Position numbers and translations under genes: made by a program
Notes under the pieces: model-generated
What the model saw: the letters and a program-made list of their open reading frames with translations, nothing else
What the model was told of the DNA's origin: nothing
The model's database searches: none
IMG/VR virus record: IMGVR_UViG_3300013093_000023
Location: 60,551-124,550 of that record
Direction: 5' to 3' (one strand)
DNA: 64,000 nucleotides
Origin: a virus
Part shown: positions 20,501 through 29,157 of the stretch, piece by piece
Numbering within the stretch: position 1 is the first letter of the stretch
Layout: every line of letters begins with the position of its first letter

Positions 20501-23500
20501 ATGCCTTACGCAGGATACGTAAACGTCAACGACATTGACGGCACTATCTTTGATGTAATTAATTATGGTCAGGTGTTTAATCTAGTAGCAGGCAATAAAA
20601 TTTGGGTAGCCAAGGATGTTAATAAAGCCTGGAACGTATATCGTGTCAGCGAAACAAACTTATTAGCAACACAGTTGACATATTCTCTAGACAACTATGC
20701 AAGACTTACTTTCAACAATCCGCACTCATTTAGTGTTGGTGAGTTTGTTATAGTTAAAAACTTTAATCCGCACTGGGATGGTATATACCAGGTTACTGCT
20801 ATACCAAATCAGTTAAGCATTACTATACAGATACAAGATAAAACCAAGTTGGGATATCTAATTAGCGTAAGCCCTGCCTATGGTTCTGGACAGGTCTACA
20901 CACTAACATCTTACGTAATTGACAGTATTAAAGATGTTGAAAGTGTACGTCCAATCAATGACTTTATAGCCAACGAGCACGTATGGGTTAATAATGCTAC
21001 CGACATTGGATGGGGTGTTTATACATTTAACCGTCCTTGGGCGGCAAACAGCGTACAAAGATTAACAGCTAACTCTGCGTCAAGTAATGCCTTACTTGGA
21101 TCAACAGTTGCGGCTAGTCCAGACCTAAACAAAATTTATGTTGGCGCTCCTGGATCAAACTCTGTACAAATATTTGCTAACTCTGCTGGCAGTTATACTG
21201 CTGTTGGAACAATAGCCAACACTGATTCAAAATTTGGTACCAGTATTGCCACAGCCGGTAATTTGATAGCAGTTGGTGCCCCTGGTGCTAGCACAGTACA
21301 TATCTACTCAACCAGCAACGGAATCAGTAGCGTACAAACACTACACTCACCAAACGCAAATGTTGCCTTTGGTAGCCAGGTCGCCTTTAATAGCCTAGGT
21401 AATGTATTATATGTGTCAGATCCTACTACACGATCAGTACACGCATTTGCAGGCAACCTACAGACTAACCATTGGTCTTGGCGAGCAAAAGTAACAGCCA
21501 ATGTGGCTAGTATCGCAACAACTGCCTGTGGCGATCGATTATTTGTTGGCGCACCTACTGACAATAATGGATACGTACAAAATGGTAATGTCTATATCTA
21601 CTCATTCAATGGAACAGCATTTGGAGTCGCACAAACAATTACTAGCCAATACAAAAATTCTAATGCTGGATTTGGTACTAGCCTTGCTGTAGATGCTACC
21701 GGCGGTAATTTATTTGTTGGTGTACCTTACAGTACTATCAGCAAAAGTGCCGACGGCTTAGTCGAACGTTGGGTATACACTGGTGGACAATACGTGTTTA
21801 ATTCAAACATTGTTCATCCTAATGAAGCCATTGGCTCGCTTGGCACTAGTATGAGTGTCAGCAGTGATGGGCAGGTATTAGCAGTTGGTAGTTCAGGTAG
21901 TACTGGCGAAGAAGATACTACGTTTGACAACAACACTACAGTCATTGACGCACAGAGCACTAAGTTTATTGATTTCATACTCAACAGCGGCACCGTTTAT
22001 ACATTTGAGCCAGTATTTGATTATGGTACTCCAAACGATTTAGGCAAGTACACTTATATACAAGAACTAAGCAGTCAACTACACGCCGGAGACCAATTTG
22101 GCACAGGTGTGTTTGCTTCCCGTACTTTGGTAGTTGCTGGCGCACCCGGTACAACAGTATCTTCTTTGGCCAATGCTGGAGAAGTACACGTGTACGCAAA
22201 TCCAGATTCCAGCATTGGCTGGACACTAACACGTTGTCAAGAACTTAAAGTTGATATTAATAGTATTAATCGTACGTTTATCTACAATAAAAAAGACAAT
22301 AATATTTTAACTACTATTGACTATGTTGATCCGTTAAAAGGCAAAGTACTAAATGCTGTAGCCGCTGACATCGACTATCAACGTGTAGAAGATCCGGCTA
22401 TCTACAATGCCGGACAAGGAACTAGCACAGATTACCACTGGGGACCGGATCAGGTTGGAAAAATTTGGTGGAACCTTGATGCTGTACGATACATAGACTA
22501 CGAGCAAGATACTCTAGACTACAGACTAAATCATTGGGGTGAACGTTTTCCAGGCAGTGAAATTTTAGTCTACGAGTGGGTAGAAAGTTCAATGTTGCCA
22601 AGTCAATATGCTATGTCCAGTACCGACGGCACACCTTTGTATCCAGACGATAGCTATTACTCTACATATGGTTATGTTGATCAGGCCGGTAATGTTAAAA
22701 TAAAATATTACTTCTGGGTATTAAACAAATCAACAATTAACACAGCCGCTGGAAAACAAAATAGCGTTTACAGTATTGCGGCCGCTATTGAAAATCCATT
22801 TAGCCAAGGTGTTGCGTATTCTACTGTACTACGCAACGACGCAGTAGCATTGTACAATGTTACCAATCGATTGGTTGGAACAAACAGCGTACTGCATCTA
22901 TCAAGCCGTGCCGTTGACGCAGGATTGATACACAGCGAATACGCACTAGTACAAGAAGGCAATCCAAGTAGCGTATTACCTCGCACAATCCAGAACAAAA
23001 TTACAGATAGTCTAGCTGGTATTGATTCAGCTGGCAACGTAGTTCCTGATCCAAACTTAACTGCGGCACAGGCATATGGTATTAATATACGCCCACGCCA
23101 AAGTGTATTTGTTAACAGAACTACAGCACTGGCAAATTATATTGATATTGTCAACACCAAATTGGCAGTATATCAGGTTACACGTCGTAAAGTTCTAACC
23201 ACATTAAACAGTAGCGAGGCCGCACCTAATTCTAGTTCGGGGCAATATGTTGTTAGTGTAGCTGACAATACAGAATTAACTTATGTTGATACCACACAAT
23301 TATCAACAGGCGACAGTGCATTAGTTGTAAGCGATACTACACAAAATAGTAAATGGGCAATCTATACCTGGACTGGCACAACCTGGGTTCTAGGCCGCAC
23401 ACAGAAATATAAAACAAATGCAGTAGACAGTAACGGCCTAGGAATTTACTGGCACTACATAAACTGGTATGCTACTGGCTACGATTCGACTGTGGCTCCA

Positions 23501-26380
23501 AATATAACAGTTGCTACCACGCTTGATCTAGGTAAAATTACACTGACACCAAACACCTATGTCAAGGTAAATGATGCTGGCGATGGACTATTTGAAATCT
23601 ACTACGTTGACAGCAGTTTGAATAAAACTCTTGTTGGTATAGAAAACGGAACTATTCAGATTAGTACAGGTTCTATTCCTGGTCCTGAATTGCGTCAAAT
23701 TCTAATTGCGTTAAAAGACGAAATATTCATCGATGATTTATCAGCAGACGGAAATCAAATTTTCTTCTCAATGATCAAATATGCGTTGACAGAACAAAAA
23801 AATCTTGATTGGGTATTTAAAACCAGTTTCTTAAGTGCTACACAGTACTTACGTAAACTTGAACAATTCCCTAGCTATATTGCGGACAATCAAACTTATT
23901 ATCAGCAATACATCAACGAAGTTAAGCCTTACCGAACAATTTTACGTGAGTTTGTTGTTGACTATCTAGGCAACGATCAATACTCAGGCGATGTCACAGA
24001 CTTTGACTTGCCAGCATATTGGGACGCCTCGCTTGGTGTGTATCGCAGTCCAAGTGGTGAACAATCATATGACGATGGATTACTCAGCAACAATGGCCAA
24101 TACCAATCTTGGGCCAACAATCACAGCTATAGCCTAGTTGGAATTACAGTTGATAACCCAGGACAAAATTATATTTTCCCACCACAGATTGTTCTAAGAT
24201 ATTCCGATGATCCAAAATCTCCAGTAATCCCAAATGCCAATGCCTATGCTGTATTAAATGGTGTAGGTGGTGTCGGAGAAATTATTGTAACAACTCCTGG
24301 TACTGGTTTAACTACTACTCCAAATATCACAATCAATGGGTCAGGAACTGGCGCAGTTGCTAGCCCAATCTTACGCAACGTCTATACTGGATTTACAGCT
24401 AATTCATATAACCTAGTTCGTAGCATTGGAACAACTATAAAGTTTGATCGTACCACGTATACAAATGCCAACACTTTTGTATTCTGGGATCAGGTCAGTG
24501 CTAACAATGTTATTTTGGCTAATACTATTGTTGTAAACGGTGAAGATTTATACAAATTAACTGTAACCGATTGGCAGGCCAATACAGCGGCCAACGTTGG
24601 TACATTAATTTACTATAATGGCAACACCTATACTGTAACTGGTAATGTCGAGGGTCCTGTATTTTCAAGTATCCAGGCCAATGCTAATTTGTCAGTGGCA
24701 GGACAACGTGCTTATAGTGTAACCAGCAGTCTTGCTTTACCAATTGTAAACTTAATACCACTTAAGGCTGGAGATTTTAACAACGCCAATGACCGTATTA
24801 TTGCGTTCAATGGAAATATTGATCTAACTACAACAACAGATGGTATGAGCTATCCAGGGGTTATAGTCGATGGCAATACCTATGTTGGCACAGAGTACGA
24901 TGCTGTTGTACAAAGTGCGTTTACAGATAGTGTAGGAGTAAATCCTGGCGATATTAACATTGACGGCGGTGCTTACATTAGTACATTCAGCACACACGCA
25001 CCTCAAGAATTAGTTCCAGGTCGTATGTATGATAGTTTAAATCTAACAGTATACGACAAAGATGCATTATCATATCGTATTTTTAACAATATGAATCAAT
25101 CAGTTAACTATTACAGAATTGCTTCAAACAATTCTGTGACATTAACTAGATCTTTGGCACTAACAGATACAGCTATACAGGTCAATGATGCTACCAAATT
25201 GCCTTTGCCTGACAGACAATTAAATATTCCAGGCGTGATATTTGTTAACGGAGAAAAAATTGTTTACTGGAGAAACTACGCATTAGAAACTCCATTTACC
25301 TGGCAGGCTAATTTAAATATTTCAGTGGGTGAATTGGTTAGCCACAACAGCAACACTTACGTGACTACTGGTAATATCTACGACATTTATGGAAACTGGG
25401 CTAACATTCAAGCAAATACTAGCCGTGTTACTAATTTTAATACTATTACACAATTACGTCGTGCAGTAGACGGCACAAGTCCACAGACTGTTCATGCTGC
25501 CGGTAGTCTTGCTATTGATGCCAGTGTTGATCAGGCAATCCCGGGTATATTTGAAATACAAACAAAACTAACATCAAATACCAGCTACAAAGTAACAGAT
25601 TCAAGTGCTATTACGTTTGCTTTAAAATTAACAGCGCCAATTAGTGCCAACGTTGGAGATATTTTAACACAAAAAGTTACTATTGATCCTTGGACTGACG
25701 CAGACTACGAATCAAATAGATATGTTTACTATAACGGCAGTACTTATTTGACTACTGGTAACATTCTGATCCCAACAGTACCTTGGACGCCAAATACTGT
25801 ATTTGCCAACGCAACATTTATCAGTAATGGTAATGTTACCTATCTAACAACTGGTAATGTCTATGCCAGCAACTTTGCCAACATTATTGCTAACGTAGCA
25901 ACAGGGCACAGTAAGTTTGAAAAGATTTTAACATCAGGTAATGTATCATTTGCTTTTGCTGGAAACACAATTACCAGTGTAACTATGCGAGCAATGGATA
26001 CAATCAGTAATTCAACCATAATACCAATTGTAATTACAAATGGTAGTATCACTAACTTACCAGAAATTTTTGATGGTACTGGATTTGACGTTGAAGCTTT
26101 TGATAACACACCCGGTGCGTTGTACATTCAGGGCCCAAATCAACCAATACCTATAAATGCCTACAGTTTTGTACGTAGTGCTTCAATATTGGGAGAAGTT
26201 GACATCACTGGTTATGCCGCAGTTAAAGCAAATTCGACAATTACCAGCACACGTACCTGGTACACCCCAGGCCCAGTTACAGCAACAAATGGAAGAGGTT
26301 TAATTAATAGCGCAACACCACAGGCCAACTTCTTAAAAGCCAGCAGAGGATTTACTCCAGTACCAGGAACAACCCCATGA
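14522..26380 (+). CDS. Giant virion structural protein (3952 residues) with FG-GAP-like propeller and repeated W-x-N carbohydrate-binding-like motifs
   Basis: One uninterrupted reading frame of 3952 codons. The N-terminus (SSLNFLPEVFRSSANQRFLG) looks like a conserved docking segment. About residues 2190-2560 hold six FG-GAP-type beta-propeller repeats (for example IYVGAPGSNSVQIF, IAVGAPGASTVHIY, LFVGAPTDNNG, VVAGAPGTTVS), the fold of integrin alpha chains. Repeats of the form W-x-N-x(7)-V-x-Y-N-G-N-T-Y-x-x-T-G-N occur at about residues 1771, 3351, 3594, 3724 and 3755 and recall small carbohydrate-binding modules. Position straight after gp6, where T4 has gp7 and gp8, suggests a baseplate-peripheral or long adhesive protein. 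No gp7 or gp8 is recognisable elsewhere in the window. The stop overlaps the next gene by ATGA, with a late promoter across the junction. Function beyond virion structure is inferred. Confidence 0.85.
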   Translation: MAQISSLNFLPEVFRSSANQRFLGATVDQLIADPVKRPISGYIGRKFAPTYKLGDNYVPELSGGRQDYQLEPSVVIKDSDKNIVFNAGYIDLLRSVQTNNGSVTDHQKLFGSEYYNYDGHFDYDKFINYSDYYWMPNGPDSVNVTAGTTPYEATYIVTRNTDVGGYTFSTLGGHPNTQITLARGGTYKFIVDQPGNPFWIQSEPGITGTDPNVPTLTTRDVFGVKNNGTDKGTITFSVPQTTAQDFYTLMPVAGQVDTAFAYSYTKIQNRLLSDFLVEFPDGLDGVSNLLQNKTFIFVGNLIDDNDWTTPDLPAEFTNSQITLTSGGVVPQATRTGIWQLILVPTLAGDFVIQLEPYGPVLPRQKVFVKGGKTYASTAFWLENTYQYKVIPPITSVKEYLYYQDANTGDFTGEIKIVDNSTVPIDVDNDIVGQIGYTSPNGVIFTNGLLIQFDSLVTPSTYALKQYYVEGVGQSITLVPVAGLTVPPGLSSLVSSTGDYITINRASQDGNSWSATNRWFHKDVLAAAAGYNNQATINYGPVIQARRPIIEFEPDIQLWQFGRQAKTKVDLFITASTDAFAEIEGQITYTLDGVTLTPGLRIIFSNDYDINVTNNIYTVSIESINSRNFIRLVLTADDPVLDGETIFVNSGANANKIFSYVGATASWLECQAKTTFNQAPLFDLVDADGYSFGDTTMYPASTFAGTKFFGYATATGTNDSILGFPLKYQNFNNIGDIVFQNYYDTDSFTYTGGAKDCNSGYIKKNSGLLSSEKFNNWIVGVEPTHQYQVFTRFFDGHVVTINNVEYAFLQLDILPADQATIPYVKVYLNNKLLTATTDYQITKYGVYDVLLFTSIPAVHDKIDIKIYSNNASTIAYYEVPDNLNYNPLNENFDTVTLGQIRNHYTKLIENTAATVTGNRPLHDSYIKAQGGTLLQQSSPVVYATAFLNDPSVNFINAVDLARKEYTKFKNKFLSLCGTLTTIDYKDPVSGVDTILANINSIKNNSYPWYYSDMVPQGENYTTITYTVLNSRQTKYEISTIFNNTELSNRAILVYLTRAGVTTQLTVGVDYEFSLNSPAITFLTALQNNDTITLRDYSTTDGNYIPETPTKLGLFPKYVPEIYTDITYQTAQSVIRGHDGSITPAFGDFRDQYLLELERRIYNNIKADNNNNIIDFYDIIPGRFRKTEYTIESITKLLSQNFLSWVGNNNLDYTSNSWYQQDNPWTWNYAIGFSDVVDGSPLQGSWRAIYEYWFDTDTPDLTPWEMLGLSSKPTWWEEHYGPAPYTNGNTTLWEDLAAGYVWNGGNGNDYTDLRFARPGLTKFIPVDRNGNLLPPTDIPLSTQYNTRDAAGDYAVGQQGPVETAWRRSSDFPYALQVALALSKPAEYFGTQLDISRFYVNPVTGHISNVNNQKINPSLLAVNGDTTSGTVLRTSGYINWIADSIKNLGIDPVTKLNDYFSNLSVQLAYRTAGFTDQKLISVTAEQTSPGSTNASVLIPDENYQVYLNKSNTTTTVNYSAVLVEKTSTGYMVKGYDTTTPFFTITPSIANNNKTTISVNDSTLNFYKDAQATSINIPYGTVFSTSQQVVDFLISYERYLRSAGFVFDQYDQDLQLQRDFKLSAQEFAYWIQQGFPTGSIIVLNPVVDTITLNSTYSVVDEITNLPGGSRLLDQNFVPIKSNRFNIVRASKTPTLNQTVVSTVDGSNIAYGKFNLVQLEHVLIFDNVDDFGDIIYVPKLGNRQYRLGIKGSITGNWNGGLTAPGYVYSNPVISNWSEGVDYKLGDIVKFNNNYFLAAVDIPASQLFGAGNWTQIKSSNIQTGLLPSFGTNAKVFEQIYDIDNPPQDEMLQKFSAGLLGFRERSYLTDLGVNISNQTKFYQGYIRQKGTKNSIDALTRASFNNVTGNISIYEEWAFRSGTYGDIDNNKFTEVVLDQSVFTTNPVSLLLTDNYDPTNIVVNLAVTGNTVTSNVYNSSNIQSTSTSIYSNRELNSVYINDMPYAGYVNVNDIDGTIFDVINYGQVFNLVAGNKIWVAKDVNKAWNVYRVSETNLLATQLTYSLDNYARLTFNNPHSFSVGEFVIVKNFNPHWDGIYQVTAIPNQLSITIQIQDKTKLGYLISVSPAYGSGQVYTLTSYVIDSIKDVESVRPINDFIANEHVWVNNATDIGWGVYTFNRPWAANSVQRLTANSASSNALLGSTVAASPDLNKIYVGAPGSNSVQIFANSAGSYTAVGTIANTDSKFGTSIATAGNLIAVGAPGASTVHIYSTSNGISSVQTLHSPNANVAFGSQVAFNSLGNVLYVSDPTTRSVHAFAGNLQTNHWSWRAKVTANVASIATTACGDRLFVGAPTDNNGYVQNGNVYIYSFNGTAFGVAQTITSQYKNSNAGFGTSLAVDATGGNLFVGVPYSTISKSADGLVERWVYTGGQYVFNSNIVHPNEAIGSLGTSMSVSSDGQVLAVGSSGSTGEEDTTFDNNTTVIDAQSTKFIDFILNSGTVYTFEPVFDYGTPNDLGKYTYIQELSSQLHAGDQFGTGVFASRTLVVAGAPGTTVSSLANAGEVHVYANPDSSIGWTLTRCQELKVDINSINRTFIYNKKDNNILTTIDYVDPLKGKVLNAVAADIDYQRVEDPAIYNAGQGTSTDYHWGPDQVGKIWWNLDAVRYIDYEQDTLDYRLNHWGERFPGSEILVYEWVESSMLPSQYAMSSTDGTPLYPDDSYYSTYGYVDQAGNVKIKYYFWVLNKSTINTAAGKQNSVYSIAAAIENPFSQGVAYSTVLRNDAVALYNVTNRLVGTNSVLHLSSRAVDAGLIHSEYALVQEGNPSSVLPRTIQNKITDSLAGIDSAGNVVPDPNLTAAQAYGINIRPRQSVFVNRTTALANYIDIVNTKLAVYQVTRRKVLTTLNSSEAAPNSSSGQYVVSVADNTELTYVDTTQLSTGDSALVVSDTTQNSKWAIYTWTGTTWVLGRTQKYKTNAVDSNGLGIYWHYINWYATGYDSTVAPNITVATTLDLGKITLTPNTYVKVNDAGDGLFEIYYVDSSLNKTLVGIENGTIQISTGSIPGPELRQILIALKDEIFIDDLSADGNQIFFSMIKYALTEQKNLDWVFKTSFLSATQYLRKLEQFPSYIADNQTYYQQYINEVKPYRTILREFVVDYLGNDQYSGDVTDFDLPAYWDASLGVYRSPSGEQSYDDGLLSNNGQYQSWANNHSYSLVGITVDNPGQNYIFPPQIVLRYSDDPKSPVIPNANAYAVLNGVGGVGEIIVTTPGTGLTTTPNITINGSGTGAVASPILRNVYTGFTANSYNLVRSIGTTIKFDRTTYTNANTFVFWDQVSANNVILANTIVVNGEDLYKLTVTDWQANTAANVGTLIYYNGNTYTVTGNVEGPVFSSIQANANLSVAGQRAYSVTSSLALPIVNLIPLKAGDFNNANDRIIAFNGNIDLTTTTDGMSYPGVIVDGNTYVGTEYDAVVQSAFTDSVGVNPGDINIDGGAYISTFSTHAPQELVPGRMYDSLNLTVYDKDALSYRIFNNMNQSVNYYRIASNNSVTLTRSLALTDTAIQVNDATKLPLPDRQLNIPGVIFVNGEKIVYWRNYALETPFTWQANLNISVGELVSHNSNTYVTTGNIYDIYGNWANIQANTSRVTNFNTITQLRRAVDGTSPQTVHAAGSLAIDASVDQAIPGIFEIQTKLTSNTSYKVTDSSAITFALKLTAPISANVGDILTQKVTIDPWTDADYESNRYVYYNGSTYLTTGNILIPTVPWTPNTVFANATFISNGNVTYLTTGNVYASNFANIIANVATGHSKFEKILTSGNVSFAFAGNTITSVTMRAMDTISNSTIIPIVITNGSITNLPEIFDGTGFDVEAFDNTPGALYIQGPNQPIPINAYSFVRSASILGEVDITGYAAVKANSTITSTRTWYTPGPVTATNGRGLINSATPQANFLKASRGFTPVPGTTP

Positions 26381-26386
26381 TAAATA
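26379..26386 (+). promoter_or_regulatory. T4-type late promoter motif (GATAAATA)
   Basis: GATAAATACTGAATA overlaps the stop of the giant gene and repeats the promoter before gp6 over 15 bases. Predicted transcription start is near 26392, downstream of the ATG at 26377 but upstream of the GTG at 26431, which helps decide the start of the following gene. Confidence 0.65.
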
Positions 26387-26430
26387 CTGAATACAATAAT
26401 AATCAACATCAAGATTTAAAGGAAGAAACA

Positions 26431-27075
26431 GTGGAAAATACACAAAAGAAGCCAGATGAGCAGTCAGGAATATATGCTCGTGGGCACATTAAGATTTTTG
26501 ATCCAGAAACCAATGAAGTTTTTGTAGATAAATCAAACGCTATTCACTATGAAAATCTTAGTGTTGCGTTGGCCAGCAGTATTGCCAATAAAGGGCAGAA
26601 TTTTATCTATGAAATGAACTTTGGTAACGGCGGCACTAGTGTAGATACCACTGGTATTATTACCTATTTGCCCACCAATACCATTGGACAAAATAGTAAC
26701 TTATACAATCCAACCTATAGTAAGATTGTTGATGATACTGCGGTTAATAATCTTAACCCTTTAAACAATAAAATGACTGTAACACATATTCCCGGTACAG
26801 TTTACACAGATATTTTAGTTAGTTGCTTGTTGGACTACGGTGAGCCAAGTGGCCAAAGTTTGTTTGATAACAGCCAAAGTCTAAACAGCGAGTATGTATT
26901 TGATGAACTAGGCCTACGCGGTCGTAGTACTGATGATACAAGCGGACTAACATCAACTGGTTTGCTATTAACACACGTAATTTTTCACCCTGTACAAAAA
27001 GCACTAAACCGCTTAATTCAAATCGATTACACCGTGCGTATTCAAACCTTAACAAATTTAAGTTCAAACGGATAA
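26431..27075 (+). CDS. Conserved-looking virion protein of unknown function
   Basis: A protein of 214 residues if started at GTG 26431, which has a good ribosome-binding site (AAAGGAAG, 7 bases upstream) and lies downstream of the late promoter at 26379. An in-frame ATG at 26377 would add 18 residues but lies upstream of the predicted transcript start. The N-terminal part is polar, followed by GIYARGHIKIFDPETNEVFV and KSNAIHYENLSVALA, then a beta-rich body with LGLRGRSTDDTS-like loops and a C-terminal LIQIDYTVRIQT strand. Between the giant baseplate-region protein and the first fibre, it may be a connector or fibre-attachment protein; I recognise no named family. Confidence 0.7.
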   Translation: MENTQKKPDEQSGIYARGHIKIFDPETNEVFVDKSNAIHYENLSVALASSIANKGQNFIYEMNFGNGGTSVDTTGIITYLPTNTIGQNSNLYNPTYSKIVDDTAVNNLNPLNNKMTVTHIPGTVYTDILVSCLLDYGEPSGQSLFDNSQSLNSEYVFDELGLRGRSTDDTSGLTSTGLLLTHVIFHPVQKALNRLIQIDYTVRIQTLTNLSSNG

Positions 27076-27081
27076 TAGAAT

Positions 27082-29154
27082 ATGGCCTATAACTTAACCA
27101 GAACAGACGGAACCGTATTAATTAACCTAGGCGATGGATACATTGATTCCAGTACCGGCGTTAATCTTATTGGCCGCAATACCCCATCTTACGGCGACGC
27201 ACAAAATCAAAACTTTGTTCGTCTATTAGAAAACTTTGCCGACACGCTACCGCCTAGTCAGACAGTAGCGGCATTAAACACACAAACAGGTACAGTTTGG
27301 TATGATACTACCAATCAGGTACTGCGTGTATATGATGGCTCCAATTGGAATTATTCAACAGGACGCATTATTGCTAGTTCTGCTCCACTAGCATCCGGCA
27401 ACATCACACTACACGCCGGTGATCAATGGTACGACAACGTCAACAACCAACTTAATACCTGGGACGGTACTCAGTGGCAGTTGATTGGCCCGCAGGCTAG
27501 CTCTACCTATGGCAAGAGCGGTAGTTTTGTAGAAACAATATTAGATCCAGCTGGTATATACCATGTCGTAGTAAATGCCTACAGTAGTGGCAATTTAATT
27601 AGTGTTACAAATTACGATTCTACTTTTACTCCATTAACTCCTATTGCTGGTTTTACAACTATCAAGCCAGGAATTAATCTTAACACAAACAATAATAGTT
27701 TATATAATGGTACTGCTACCAACAGTACTTTATTGGCCAACATCACTCCTGCACAATTTGCTCGCAGAGATCAATATAATGCGTTTGCGTCAGACATTAG
27801 TGTTGCAGGAAACATTACATTTGGTTACGCTAACATACGCTTTACTAGTAACAATAATATTGCTGTACACAACAACGCTTACCAAGGCAATGTTAATTTT
27901 TATGTAAATTCAGGCCTGGGCAATATCAATACTTTACACATTGATGGTGTAACTGGTTTAGCAACTGTTTATGGTGATCCTGTAACATCAAAAGGTATTG
28001 CTACTAAAAATTATGTTGACAGTATTCAATCTGGTATCAATGCCAATGTTACAACATTAACTGGACAGGTTAATAATACATTATCAGATTTTTCAACTAG
28101 CATTGGCTCAGAGCTACAGGTTATTATTGCTCAAGCAACAGCTAACCTTACAACCGCACAGGCATTGATTAATTCAAATGTTTCTACATTAAGTTCTTCA
28201 ACTGATTCTAGATTTAATTTTGCCAATATTGAATTTGGCATTGTACAGACTGAAATCAATTCTATAGATAATTATTTGTCATATTTGGCAACTACTGATA
28301 GCCCTGCGTTTACTGGCATACCAACAGCACCAAACGTACAGACTATGAACAATTATATTTCTAGTCTACAAGGCAGTGAATACGTAATTACTCTAGAAAG
28401 TCCATCGGGTGTATTCAACGAAGGCGATTACCTAACACAGATATTAGTTGCCCAAACCTGGCAACCAAATACAAACTATTCACTAAACAGTTTGATTGAA
28501 AATACAGCTACAGGTAATAGTTATATTGTCTACGGTAATGTCTACGCTAATTCATTTAGTTACATTGACCCCAACAATATTCAATATTTGTACACAGGCC
28601 GAACACATACCACAGCTAATTTTGCTGTTCAAGATGCGGTAAATGGTGCTACCCAAGTTAATGTATCTGTAGTAAGTGGATCATTAAACGTAGCACAGCC
28701 AAGTATAATGGCTGTTAACGGCATTAATTTAAACAACGCGATTACTGGCATACAATTATACAGTACAGGTTTACAATATCCTGGACTTGGTGATAATAGT
28801 GCTAACATCGCTACTACGGCTTATGTTGATGCTACAGCAAATTTAGTCTATGGCGATTATGTTAATCGTGTAACTACATTAACAAACTATTTGAATACAC
28901 AAATAGCACAGTTAAATGCTCTCAAAGCAAACATTGACAGTCCAACACTAACAGGCAACGCGGCAGCTCCTACGCTGTCAAGTTTAACCTGGCAGTCAAA
29001 TGTTGGAACACCACTAAGTGGAGATAGTACAACACGCATAGCAACTACAGCCTATGTTGCTCAAAGTATCCAGGGTCAGAAATTCAACTATACAGTAAGT
29101 AGCCAGCCACCAAGCGGTGGTAATGATGGCGACTTCTGGTTCCAAGTAAGCTAA
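27082..29154 (+). CDS. Tail fibre-like protein, paralogue 1 of 3
   Basis: A 690-residue fibre protein. Its first 190 residues (MAYNLTRTDGTVLINLGDGY, RLLENFAD, GTVWYDTTNQVLRVYDGSNW, GDQWYDNVNNQLNTWDGTQW, TTIKPGINL) are shared in the same order with the proteins at 32921 and 35452, so this is a common attachment or assembly domain. The middle contains a helical region (about residues 315-390). A W-x-P-N...GNSYIVYGNVY module near residue 460 matches those of the giant protein. DNSANIATTAYVDAT and a second STTRIATTAYVAQ are short fibre-repeat elements also found at the end of the 32921 fibre. The C-terminus, GDFWFQVS, is a short strand. Probably part of the long fibre network; receptor unknown. 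Confidence 0.75.
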   Translation: MAYNLTRTDGTVLINLGDGYIDSSTGVNLIGRNTPSYGDAQNQNFVRLLENFADTLPPSQTVAALNTQTGTVWYDTTNQVLRVYDGSNWNYSTGRIIASSAPLASGNITLHAGDQWYDNVNNQLNTWDGTQWQLIGPQASSTYGKSGSFVETILDPAGIYHVVVNAYSSGNLISVTNYDSTFTPLTPIAGFTTIKPGINLNTNNNSLYNGTATNSTLLANITPAQFARRDQYNAFASDISVAGNITFGYANIRFTSNNNIAVHNNAYQGNVNFYVNSGLGNINTLHIDGVTGLATVYGDPVTSKGIATKNYVDSIQSGINANVTTLTGQVNNTLSDFSTSIGSELQVIIAQATANLTTAQALINSNVSTLSSSTDSRFNFANIEFGIVQTEINSIDNYLSYLATTDSPAFTGIPTAPNVQTMNNYISSLQGSEYVITLESPSGVFNEGDYLTQILVAQTWQPNTNYSLNSLIENTATGNSYIVYGNVYANSFSYIDPNNIQYLYTGRTHTTANFAVQDAVNGATQVNVSVVSGSLNVAQPSIMAVNGINLNNAITGIQLYSTGLQYPGLGDNSANIATTAYVDATANLVYGDYVNRVTTLTNYLNTQIAQLNALKANIDSPTLTGNAAAPTLSSLTWQSNVGTPLSGDSTTRIATTAYVAQSIQGQKFNYTVSSQPPSGGNDGDFWFQVS

Positions 29155-29157
29155 GTC

